DNA from: Bradyrhizobium sp. AUGA SZCCT0158 | GTDB taxonomy: Bacteria; Pseudomonadota; Alphaproteobacteria; Rhizobiales; Xanthobacteraceae | Assembly (NCBI RefSeq): GCF_018130065.1 | Contig: NZ_JAFCME010000041.1 | Span: 1 to 48,618 of the forward strand | Direction: 5' to 3' | Length of the DNA: 48,618 bases | Translations under genes and position numbers: made by a program | Shown: one piece after another, positions 32,672-40,622 of the stretch | Layout: every line of letters begins with the position of its first letter | Numbering within the stretch: position 1 is the first letter of the stretch | The notes under the pieces: generated by a model | What the model was told of the DNA's origin: nothing | Database searches by the model: none | The model's input: only the letters and a program-made list of their open reading frames with translations

Positions 32672-34570
32672 ATGCTTCGAGGAATACGCAAAGCCTCATC
32701 AAACTGGCTCGGCAAGGCCGTCATGAGCGTCGTGATGGGCGTGCTGATTCTCAGCTTTGCTGTCTGGGGCATCGCCGACATCTTCAAGGGCTTTGGGCAG
32801 TCGACGCTGGCCAAGATCGGCAAGACCGAAATCTCGACCGAGCAATTCCGCCAGATCTACACCGACAAGCTGCAGCAGCTCGGCCGTCAGTTCGGCCGTC
32901 CGCTGACCCAGGAGCAGGCCCGCTTGTTTGGGCTTGATCGCCAGGTGCTGCAGCAGACCATCGCGGAAGCCGCCCTCGACGAGGAGGCGCGGCGCATGGG
33001 CCTTGCACAGTCGGATGCCGAGGCCATGCGGGTTATCTACAACGATCCCGCGTTCAAGGGATTGGGCGGCAATTTCGATCCGGCGCGCTTCCAGGCCGCG
33101 ATCCGCCAGGCCGGCTACACCGAGCAGCGCTACCTCGCCGAGCGGCGGCGCCTGGGCTTGCGGCGCCAGATCGCGGACACCGTCACGGCCGGGCTCGAGC
33201 CGCCGAAGCTCATGATCGATGCCTTGACCCGGTACCAGAACGAGCAGCGCTCGGTCGATTACATCAAACTCGACGCCGCGCGGGCCGGCACCATCGACAC
33301 GCCCTCGCCCGAGACGCTCGCCGCCTATTTCGAAGACCACAAGACCCAGTTCCGCGCACCCGAATTTCGCAAACTGTCGTTCATCGTGGTCAGCCCCGAG
33401 GAACTTGGCAAATGGTCCGAAGTCTCCGACGAGGATGCGAAGAAGGTATTCGAGCAGAGCCGTAACCGGATCGGTACGCCCGAGAAGCGCGAAGTGCAGC
33501 AGATGGTGTTTCAAAACGCCGAGGAAGCCCTCACCGCGCGCAGCCGCATCACATCCGGAATGTCATTCGACGACGTCGCCAAGGAGCATAACGCCAATCT
33601 TGTTGACCTCGGCATGACGGCAAAATCCGCCATCATCGATCCGGCCATCGCCGACGCGGCGTTCGCGCTGCCCTCCGGCGAGGTGAGCCAGCCGATAAAA
33701 GGCCAGTTCGTCGTGGCGCTGGTCAAGGTCGGCAAGATCGAACCGGCTACGACGCCTTCCTATGAAAGCGTCGCGGCGCAGATAAAAAAGGAAATCGCGA
33801 CCGAGCGGGCGCGCGGCAAGGTCGCCGAACTCCACAACAAGATGGAAGACGAGCGTGGCGGCGGCGCCAGCGTGGTCGAAGCCGCCCAGAAGCTCGGACT
33901 GACGGCAGTCACCATCGAGGCCGTCGACCGCTCCGGCCGCGGCCCTGACGGCCGGCCGGTCGGCAATATTCCGCGCGGTCTCGAAGTGGTCAGCCAAGCC
34001 TTCGCAAGCAATGTCGGCGTCGACAACGATCCGATCCAGTTTGCCGGCGGCTATGTCTGGTACGACGTACTCGGCGTTACACCGTCGCGTGAACGCACTC
34101 TCGACGAGGTCCGCGCCCAGGTCGAAACCAAGTGGCGCGAAGACCAGATCTCGAGCAAGCTGCGCGCGAAGGCGACCGAGATGGTCGGCAAGCTCGAGGG
34201 TGGCGGCACCTTGGTTGAAGAAGCCGCGTCGATCGGCTCGAAGGTCGAAACCGCAACCGGCTTCCGGCGCGACGCCGCTCCATCCGGCGTGCCGTCGAGC
34301 CTCATCACCGCAGCGTTTCGCACCGCCAAGGATGGCGTCGGACAAACCGCCGGCGCCGGGGGCAGCGAGTGGATCGTGTACCGCGTCACCGATGTCAGCA
34401 TGCCCTCGGTCAACGTCGCGGCCGACGAGGTCACGAAACTGAAGGAGACATTGCTGCGGGGCCTCACCGACGAACAGATCGCGCAGTACGTCACGAAGAT
34501 CGAGTCAGAGATCGGCACGACAATCAACCAGGCGGCCTTCGCACAGGTGACGGGCGCGAACAGCAACTGA
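32672..34570 (+). CDS. ppiD: PpiD/SurA-type periplasmic peptidyl-prolyl isomerase
   Basis: A membrane-anchored chaperone for proteins leaving the Sec translocon. The 632-residue product has an N-terminal transmembrane helix (about 16-38), a SurA_N-like helical domain (about 45-190), a parvulin-type rotamase region (about 265-365; the typical GxGxxG active-site pattern is weak, so activity may be lost), and a long C-terminal helical region. The length matches PpiD (about 620). The stop codon forms part of the repeat at 34568-34640. It is probably transcribed towards trpD. Confidence 0.88.
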   Translation: MLRGIRKASSNWLGKAVMSVVMGVLILSFAVWGIADIFKGFGQSTLAKIGKTEISTEQFRQIYTDKLQQLGRQFGRPLTQEQARLFGLDRQVLQQTIAEAALDEEARRMGLAQSDAEAMRVIYNDPAFKGLGGNFDPARFQAAIRQAGYTEQRYLAERRRLGLRRQIADTVTAGLEPPKLMIDALTRYQNEQRSVDYIKLDAARAGTIDTPSPETLAAYFEDHKTQFRAPEFRKLSFIVVSPEELGKWSEVSDEDAKKVFEQSRNRIGTPEKREVQQMVFQNAEEALTARSRITSGMSFDDVAKEHNANLVDLGMTAKSAIIDPAIADAAFALPSGEVSQPIKGQFVVALVKVGKIEPATTPSYESVAAQIKKEIATERARGKVAELHNKMEDERGGGASVVEAAQKLGLTAVTIEAVDRSGRGPDGRPVGNIPRGLEVVSQAFASNVGVDNDPIQFAGGYVWYDVLGVTPSRERTLDEVRAQVETKWREDQISSKLRAKATEMVGKLEGGGTLVEEAASIGSKVETATGFRRDAAPSGVPSSLITAAFRTAKDGVGQTAGAGGSEWIVYRVTDVSMPSVNVAADEVTKLKETLLRGLTDEQIAQYVTKIESEIGTTINQAAFAQVTGANSN

Positions 34571-34640
34571 GCATGATCCGGGACGTGGGCACCGGTTTTC
34601 CCTCGACAAACGCGTAGCGTTTGCTCGAAGGTCATGCTCA
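34568..34640. repeat. TGAGCATGA palindromic repeat
   Basis: Outer arms TGAGCATGA (34568-34576) and TCATGCTCA (34632-34640), and an inner hairpin CAAACGC-GTA-GCGTTTG (34607-34623). I know similar elements as frequent intergenic repeats of Bradyrhizobium. The left arm supplies the ppiD stop codon. Confidence 0.8.
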
Positions 34641-34675
34641 AGCGATAAAGACGTCCCAATCCTGAAAGCAACGCG

Positions 34676-35689
34676 ATGGACGACCTCAAATCTATCATCG
34701 GAAAAGTCGCCACCGGTGCGACGCTGTCGCGTGAGGAGGCTGCCTCCGCTTTCGACAGCATGATGTCCGGCGAGGCGACGCCCTCGCAGATGGGCGGACT
34801 ATTGATGGCGCTGCGGGTGCGCGGCGAGACGGTCGACGAAATCACCGGCGCGGTGTCGGCGATGCGCGGCAAGATGCTGCGGGTCAAGGCGCCGGCGGAG
34901 GCCGTCGACGTGGTCGGCACCGGCGGCGACGGTTCCGGGTCGGTGAACGTGTCGACCTGCGCCTCCTTCATTGTCGCGGGCGCCGGTGTGCCCGTCGCCA
35001 AACACGGCAACCGCGCGCTGTCTTCGCGCTCGGGAGCGGCCGACGTATTGGCCTCGCTCGGTGTCAGGATCGATCTTTCGCCCGACCAGGTGGGCCGTTG
35101 CGTACAGGAAGCCGGCATCGGATTCATGTTCGCGCCCGCGCACCATCCGGCCATGAAGAACGTCGGCCCGACCCGGGTCGAACTCGCCACGCGTACGATC
35201 TTCAACCTGCTCGGACCGCTGTCCAACCCGGCCGGCGTCAAGCGGCAAATGGTCGGCGTATTCTCGAGGCACTGGGTGCAGCCGCTGGCGCAGGTGCTGA
35301 AGAACCTCGGCTCCGAGTCGGTCTGGGTGGTGCACGGCTCCGACGGTCTCGACGAAATCACCCTCACCGGCCCGAGTTTTGTCGCAAGCCTTGAGAACGG
35401 CAATGTCCGCACCTTCGAGGTGACGCCGGAAGAGGCCGGCCTCGCCCGCGTCGGCGGCGAAGCGTTGAAGGGCGGCGATGCCGACGCCAACGCGGTGGCG
35501 CTGCAAGGCGTGCTGAGCGGCAAGCCGAGCGCGTACCGCGACGTCGCTCTCCTGAACGCCGCGGCGGCGCTGATCGTCGCCGGCCGCGCCAGGGATTTGA
35601 AGGAAGGCGTCGCGCTGGGCACCAAATCGCTCGACGGCGGCGCCGCCGCTGCAAAACTCAAGCATTTGATCGCGGTGTCCAACGGCTGA
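34676..35689 (+). CDS. trpD: Anthranilate phosphoribosyltransferase
   Basis: Second step of tryptophan synthesis: joins anthranilate and PRPP. The 337-residue product has the glycine-rich PRPP motif GTGGDGSGSVNVST, KHGNRALSSRSGAADVL, FAPAHHPAMKNVGPTR and NLLGPLSNPA. It begins a three-gene operon with trpC and moaC. No trpE or trpG is present in the window. Confidence 0.96.
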   Translation: MDDLKSIIGKVATGATLSREEAASAFDSMMSGEATPSQMGGLLMALRVRGETVDEITGAVSAMRGKMLRVKAPAEAVDVVGTGGDGSGSVNVSTCASFIVAGAGVPVAKHGNRALSSRSGAADVLASLGVRIDLSPDQVGRCVQEAGIGFMFAPAHHPAMKNVGPTRVELATRTIFNLLGPLSNPAGVKRQMVGVFSRHWVQPLAQVLKNLGSESVWVVHGSDGLDEITLTGPSFVASLENGNVRTFEVTPEEAGLARVGGEALKGGDADANAVALQGVLSGKPSAYRDVALLNAAAALIVAGRARDLKEGVALGTKSLDGGAAAAKLKHLIAVSNG

Positions 35690-35706
35690 CCGCGGGAGCG
35701 CCTGAC

Positions 35707-36528
35707 ATGTCCGACATTCTGAGCCAGATCGAGACTTACAAGCGCGAGGAAATCGCCGCCGCCAAGCGCGAGCATCCGCTGGCAAGCCTTGAAGCGCTGG
35801 CCAAAACCGCGCCGCCGCCGCGCGGCTTTTTGCATGCGATCCGTGAAAAGCTTGATCGCGGTGACTACGCGCTGATCGCGGAGGTAAAAAAGGCTTCGCC
35901 CTCCAAGGGGCTGATCCGAGCCGACTTCGATCCGCCGGCATTGGCAAAAGCCTATGAAGCCGGCGGTGCGGCGTGTCTGTCGATCCTGACCGATACGCCC
36001 TCGTTCCAGGGCCATCTCGATTTCATGGTCGCGGCACGCGCGGCGACCAATTTGCCGGTGCTGCGCAAGGATTTCCTGTTCGACACCTATCAGGTGGTCG
36101 AGGCCCGCGCCCATGGCGCCGACTGCATCCTGATCATCATGGCCGCACTCGATGACGGCACGGCCAGAGATCTGGAAGATGCCGCCATCGCGCATGGCAT
36201 GGACGTGCTGATCGAAATCCACGACCGCGCGGAGCTCGATCGCGCGCTAAAGCTTCGCTCGCCGATGATCGGCGTCAATAACCGCAATTTGCGCACCTTC
36301 GAGACCACGCTGGTGACCAGCGAGGCGCTCGCGCCGCTGATCCCCGGGGATCGCCTGATGGTCGGCGAAAGCGGCATCTTTACGCCGGCGGACCTTGCGC
36401 GCCTCGCGCGCGTCGGCATGGCGACCTTCCTGGTCGGCGAAAGCCTGATGCGCCAGGCCGACGTCACTGCGGCCACGCGGGCGTTGCTTGCCCGAACCGA
36501 CGTGCCGCGCGCCACCGGGACGCGCTAG
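35707..36528 (+). CDS. trpC: Indole-3-glycerol phosphate synthase
   Basis: Ring-closing step of tryptophan synthesis. The 273-residue monofunctional TIM barrel shows LIAEVKKASPSKGLIR (catalytic Lys), LSILTDTPSFQGHLDF, LRKDFLFDTYQ, IGVNNRNLRTFE and GESGIFTPADL. It starts 17 bases after trpD with GGAG in front of the ATG. Confidence 0.96.
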   Translation: MSDILSQIETYKREEIAAAKREHPLASLEALAKTAPPPRGFLHAIREKLDRGDYALIAEVKKASPSKGLIRADFDPPALAKAYEAGGAACLSILTDTPSFQGHLDFMVAARAATNLPVLRKDFLFDTYQVVEARAHGADCILIIMAALDDGTARDLEDAAIAHGMDVLIEIHDRAELDRALKLRSPMIGVNNRNLRTFETTLVTSEALAPLIPGDRLMVGESGIFTPADLARLARVGMATFLVGESLMRQADVTAATRALLARTDVPRATGTR

Positions 36529-36531
36529 GCG

Positions 36532-37032
36532 ATGGCGCGGAAGGCTTCCAAAGGCGGCGCCCTCACCCACATCGATGCATCGGGCGAAGCGCGGATGGTC
36601 GACGTGTCGGCCAAACCCGCCACCGAACGCACAGCCGTTGCCGAAGGCCGCGTCGTCATGAGCAAGGCGACGCTCGAACTGATCGTCTCCGGCAACGCCA
36701 AAAAGGGCGACGTACTGGGCACCGCCCGCATTGCCGGCATCATGGCGGCCAAGCGCACCTCGGATTTGATCCCGCTGTGCCATCCGCTGGCGCTATCGAA
36801 GGTCACGCTCGACGTCACGCCCGACAAGAAATTGCCCGGCTGCGTCGTCCGCGCCACCGTGAAGGTCACCGGGCCGACCGGCGTCGAGATGGAAGCGCTG
36901 ACGGCGGTGTCGGTCGCGTGCCTGACGATCTACGACATGATCAAGGCAGTCGAGCGCGGCGTGCGCATCGAAGGAATTCATCTGGTCGAGAAAAAGGGCG
37001 GCAAGTCCGGACATTACCGCGCCGGGGACTGA
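36532..37032 (+). CDS. moaC: Cyclic pyranopterin monophosphate synthase
   Basis: Second enzyme of molybdopterin synthesis. The 166-residue product shows THIDASGEARMVDVSAKPAT, AGIMAAKRTSDLIPLCHPLAL, VEMEALTAVSVACLTIYDM and the C-terminal HLVEKKGGKSGHY, all standard for MoaC. It starts three bases after the trpC stop, so it is in the same operon. In many Alphaproteobacteria moeA and lexA follow; here the next gene is on the opposite strand. Confidence 0.96.
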   Translation: MARKASKGGALTHIDASGEARMVDVSAKPATERTAVAEGRVVMSKATLELIVSGNAKKGDVLGTARIAGIMAAKRTSDLIPLCHPLALSKVTLDVTPDKKLPGCVVRATVKVTGPTGVEMEALTAVSVACLTIYDMIKAVERGVRIEGIHLVEKKGGKSGHYRAGD

Positions 37033-37096
37033 TCGCAATCGGCGAGAAAACACCGTTCCGTCCGCCGGTCGTGACCGAGTGACGGGTCACAATGAT

Positions 37097-37687
37097 TTAT
37101 CCGGCGTTGCGTTGCCGCTCGCGATAGCTGCGTGTTTTCATCCGGTTCCCGCACAGCGATGACATGCACCAGCGCCGCGTCGATGGTTTCGAGCGGTCGA
37201 AGAATACCCGGCGGCATTCGTCAGACGCGCACATTTTCAGCCGATCAAGCGTTCCATTTCTGGAGCCGTCATAGAGTTCTGCGACAATCGGCGACAGTCC
37301 TGCGAGCGCATCTTCGCGCGCTGCCTGCAGCACCATGCCGTCATCCCCTGCGGCCACGACCAACGGAAAATATTTCAGCGCTTTGCTCAGCGCGCGAACC
37401 GCATCTCTGTTTCCGTGCCGCTCCAGCGGATCGCACTGCAGATAGTCGCGAACCAACGTCCGCAGCTCGGTCGCGGTTGCAAACATCGCCGGCGTGAGCT
37501 TTGCGCTGGTGGGCGCCAGCCCGCGCTGCGACATCCAGCTCGCGAGCTCCGGCGCGCTGGTCAGCTCATCGCCTTGCGGATGCGGCATGCCGTGATGCGT
37601 GAAGTGCCTGACGTCGAGTGTATTGGCGAAATCATAGAGATTGGCCAGCTCGTCCGGAACGCCGAATTTTTTTGATTCCCGCGACAT
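37097..37687 (-). CDS. CGNR zinc-finger / ABATE-domain regulator
   Basis: A 196-residue protein with an N-terminal ABATE-type helical ligand domain and a C-terminal CGNR zinc finger: CASDECRRVFFDRS, RRWCMSSLCGNRMKTRSYR. Proteins of this kind are likely transcription factors, although few have been studied. The ATG at 37687 is used here; a TTG frame start at 37723 would overlap the palindrome at 37726 less well. It is divergent from an amidase-MFS pair that it probably controls. Confidence 0.85.
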   Translation of the reverse strand: MSRESKKFGVPDELANLYDFANTLDVRHFTHHGMPHPQGDELTSAPELASWMSQRGLAPTSAKLTPAMFATATELRTLVRDYLQCDPLERHGNRDAVRALSKALKYFPLVVAAGDDGMVLQAAREDALAGLSPIVAELYDGSRNGTLDRLKMCASDECRRVFFDRSKPSTRRWCMSSLCGNRMKTRSYRERQRNAG

Positions 37688-37713
37688 CAACACCAGTAAA
37701 GCATATTTACCGG

Positions 37714-37754
37714 TTGACAGCAAGAGACACCAGTATAATTACTATACAGGTGTC
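37714..37754. promoter_or_regulatory. Divergent promoter with 29-bp near-perfect palindrome
   Basis: Bases 37726-37754 are GACACCAGTATA-ATTAC-TATACAGGTGTC, 12-bp arms with one mismatch. TTGACA lies at 37714-37719 and TATAAT at 37734-37739 inside the palindrome (14-base spacer, short for a sigma-70 promoter towards the amidase). The site lies between the CGNR regulator and the amidase and is a strong operator candidate. Confidence 0.65.
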
Positions 37755-37798
37755 GAAGCATGATCCGATTCCGACCATGTCGATGATGGAGACAGAGA

Positions 37799-39220
37799 AT
37801 GGATATCGCCACCGCGGATTTGCATTACCTCGAGCTCACGCAGATTGCGGCGCGCATCAGGACGCGCCGCATTTCGTCGCCGGAAGTCACGCGCGCACAC
37901 CTCGACCGCATCGCTGCCTTGGACGGTGAACTCGCCAGCTACGTCCAGGTGATGGCCGATGCCGCGATGGCCCAGGCCGAAACGGCGCACGCCGAAATTG
38001 CTGCCGGACGCTATCGCGGGCCGCTGCATGGCGTCCCGATTGCGCTCAAGGACCTGTTCTGGACCAAGGGTGTTCCGACGGCCGCCGGGACCGCCGTCCA
38101 TCGCGATTTCCGTCCCGATCAAGACGCAAGCGTGGTGCGCCGTTTGAAGGAAGCCGGCGCGGTGGTGCTGGGCAAGCTGCAGCTTACAGAAGGCGCCTAT
38201 TCCGACCACCACCCGTCAGTGACTCCGCCAAAGAATCCATGGAATGCCGATTATTGGCCGGGCATTTCGTCGAGCGGCTCGGCGGTCGCAACGGCGGCAG
38301 GGCTTTGTTACGGCTCGCTCGCCTCCGATACCGGTGGCTCGATCCGATGGCCGTGCGCCGCCAATGGCCTGACCGGCTTGAAGCCAAGCTGGGGACGCGT
38401 CAGCCGCCACGGCGTGTTCGAACTCGCAGCGACCCTGGACCATGTCGGGACCATCGCCCGGAGCGCGGCGGATGCCGGCGCGATGCTCGGCGTCATCGCC
38501 GGACCCGACCGCGCCGATCCAACAGCCGTCCCCGCTCCCGTGCCCGACTATCTCGCCGCGGCCGAGCAGGATGTGCGCGCGCTGCGGATTGGGTTCGACG
38601 CGAAATGGAGCATCGACGGCGTGGACCTAGCAACCCAGCGGGTGCTCTGGGAAGCGATGGAGGTCATGCGTGCGCAGGGTGCTGATCTCGTCGACCTGCA
38701 GTTTCCCGACGTGAAGCAAGCCGTCGCCGATTGGGTTCCGAACTGCGCGGTGGAGGCCGCGGTCGCGCACGAAGCAACCTATCCGGCGCGCAAGCACGAA
38801 TATGGTCCCGTTCTCGCCTCCGTCATCGAGACAGGCCGCGCGCAATCTGGGCTGGACTACCAGAAAATACTGCTGCGGCGACTGGAATTGCGCGGCCGGA
38901 TCACATCGCTGTTCGAGACCGTCGATGTGCTGCTCATTCCGGTACACCCATTTCCGCCCCTGACCCTCGCCATGATCAAGACGCTCGGCGAGCAGCCGGA
39001 CCTGATTGCCAGGCTGCAGGAATACACCTGCCCCTTCAACATGACCGGCCATCCCACCATCACCCTGCCCGGCGGCTTCTCCGCAAGCGGATTGCCGATC
39101 GCATTTCAGCTTGTGGCCGCGCATCTGGACGAAGCCACGCTGATACGTGCCGGCGCAGCCTTCCAGAGGAGCACATCCTGGCACCGTCGCCATCCCGCTC
39201 CGAGCCCGTGGAGGCAATAG
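37799..39220 (+). CDS. Amidase (amidase-signature family)
   Basis: A 473-residue hydrolase of amides with the Ser-cisSer-Lys triad: K84 (ALKDLFW), cis-Ser in PGISSSGSA (157-159) and nucleophile S181 (DTGGSIRWP). The substrate is unknown; a role in amide or indoleacetamide use is one option. It is not GatA, given the lack of gatB/gatC neighbours. GGAG precedes the ATG. Its stop codon shares one base with the GTG start of the MFS gene. Confidence 0.88.
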   Translation: MDIATADLHYLELTQIAARIRTRRISSPEVTRAHLDRIAALDGELASYVQVMADAAMAQAETAHAEIAAGRYRGPLHGVPIALKDLFWTKGVPTAAGTAVHRDFRPDQDASVVRRLKEAGAVVLGKLQLTEGAYSDHHPSVTPPKNPWNADYWPGISSSGSAVATAAGLCYGSLASDTGGSIRWPCAANGLTGLKPSWGRVSRHGVFELAATLDHVGTIARSAADAGAMLGVIAGPDRADPTAVPAPVPDYLAAAEQDVRALRIGFDAKWSIDGVDLATQRVLWEAMEVMRAQGADLVDLQFPDVKQAVADWVPNCAVEAAVAHEATYPARKHEYGPVLASVIETGRAQSGLDYQKILLRRLELRGRITSLFETVDVLLIPVHPFPPLTLAMIKTLGEQPDLIARLQEYTCPFNMTGHPTITLPGGFSASGLPIAFQLVAAHLDEATLIRAGAAFQRSTSWHRRHPAPSPWRQ

Positions 39221-40464
39221 TGAGTATCCAATCCGCGCTGCCCAACTCCCGCATCTTCTATGGCTGGTTCGTCGTGGCGGCCGCGTTCGCCGTAACCTTC
39301 GTCGGCTTCGGCTGCGCCTATACGTTCAGCGCGTTCCTGGAATCGCTGCAGCGCGATTTCGGCGCCTCGCGCGGCTCGGTCTCGCTGGTGTTTTCGCTCG
39401 CGGGCTTTCTCTATTTTGCCCTCGGCATCGTCAGTGGCCCCCTCGCCGACCGCTACGGCTCCCGCCGCCTCGCGCTGGCAGGCATGCTGCTGATCGGGCT
39501 CGGGCTCGCCGCGGCGGGTGCCGCACGCAATTTGCTCGAGGTCTATGCCGCTTACGGCCTCGGTGTCGGACTTGGCATCGGCTGCGCCTATGTGCCCGCG
39601 GTCGGCGCGGTGCAGCGGTGGTTCGTGCGGCGGCGCGGCTTTGCCTCCGGTCTTGCCGTGAGCGGCATCGGCGTCGGCACGCTGGTGATGCCGCCGCTGG
39701 CGACGCTGCTGATCGAGACGCTGGGATGGCGCGGCGCTTACCTGGCGCTCGGCGCCATCGCCGCCATCCTTGGCGGCGGGATGGCACTGCTGCTGGAGAA
39801 CGATCCGCGCGCACGGGGTCTCAACCCCGACGGCGATCCGGTCCTGCCGGGCGCCATCCCGGCACAAACTGAGGGCGCCACGGTCAGCGGGGCGATCCGC
39901 TCACCACACTTCATTGCGCTTTATGCCGCCTGCCTGATCTGCTCGTTCGGCTTGTTCGTGCCCTTCGTGCACCTCGTTCCCTATGCCGGGGATCACGGCG
40001 TTGCGGCCTCCTCCGCGGTGCTGCTGCTCGGTGTCATCGGCATCGGTTCTACCGCCGGCCGCTTCTTCCTCGGCGGGCTCGCCGACCGGATCGGCCGCCC
40101 GACCGCCCTGCTGCTGCTCTTCATCGGCATGGCAGGCGCGCTGGCGATCTGGCTGGTCTCGACGAATTTCTGGCAGCTCGCCGGCTTCGCCTTCGTCTAC
40201 GGCATGATCTACGGCGCCTGGGTCGCAGTGCTTCCGGCCGTGGTGATGGACTATTTCGGCGGCCGCAACGTCAGCGGCATTATCGGCATCCTCTACACCA
40301 GCGTCGCGTTCGGTACCCTGATCGGTCCCAGCACCGCCGGCTACGCATTCGATCTCACGGGCGATTATACGCTGCCGATCCTGGCCGGCGTCGCCGCCAA
40401 CATCATCGCCGCCGCCATCGTTGCAATCATGTTCCGCCCGACCCACGCCCCCCTTCGGAACTAG
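39220..40464 (+). CDS. MFS transporter, oxalate/formate-antiporter-like
   Basis: A 414-residue carrier with twelve predicted membrane segments. RIFYGWFVVAAAF at the N-terminus and SGPLADRYGSRRLALAG (MFS motif after helix 2) are typical of the monocarboxylate/oxalate-formate branch. GTG start at 39220 with GGAGG in front, overlapping the amidase stop by one base, so the two are translationally coupled. It probably imports the amidase substrate or exports its product. Confidence 0.87.
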   Translation: MSIQSALPNSRIFYGWFVVAAAFAVTFVGFGCAYTFSAFLESLQRDFGASRGSVSLVFSLAGFLYFALGIVSGPLADRYGSRRLALAGMLLIGLGLAAAGAARNLLEVYAAYGLGVGLGIGCAYVPAVGAVQRWFVRRRGFASGLAVSGIGVGTLVMPPLATLLIETLGWRGAYLALGAIAAILGGGMALLLENDPRARGLNPDGDPVLPGAIPAQTEGATVSGAIRSPHFIALYAACLICSFGLFVPFVHLVPYAGDHGVAASSAVLLLGVIGIGSTAGRFFLGGLADRIGRPTALLLLFIGMAGALAIWLVSTNFWQLAGFAFVYGMIYGAWVAVLPAVVMDYFGGRNVSGIIGILYTSVAFGTLIGPSTAGYAFDLTGDYTLPILAGVAANIIAAAIVAIMFRPTHAPLRN

Positions 40465-40499
40465 GCCCTGACGAGGTTGTCATGGGCAGCATTCGCTAC

Positions 40500-40535
40500 C
40501 TGGCTAACGTTTCGTTAACCAGGCTTGCTAACGTC
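40500..40535. promoter_or_regulatory. Hairpin and repeated GCTAACGT motif before the GGDEF-EAL gene
   Basis: CTGGCTAACG-TTT-CGTTAACCAG (40500-40522, one mismatch) is followed by a second GCTAACGT at 40528. It lies 36 bases after the MFS stop and about 90 bases before the next start, so it could be a terminator or a binding site. Confidence 0.35.
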
Positions 40536-40622
40536 AATTCCATCTCGGCGCGGTAGCACAGTCACGGACCGGAAGTACGCAACACTGCTTCCGGGATTAA
40601 TTCCTGGCAGCGATCTCGTTCA

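Noticed and set aside
34051..36222. 723-codon open frame antisense to ppiD, trpD and trpC
   Set aside because: It spans three clear sense genes and two intergenic gaps and has no known domain.
38731..39219. Extended N-terminus for the MFS transporter
   Set aside because: The frame is open further upstream within the amidase gene, but the hydrophobic protein and a GGAGG-led GTG begin at 39220.
40503..40535. Possible CtrA site (TTAA-N7-TTAA)
   Set aside because: Only one TTAA half is correct and the spacing does not match.
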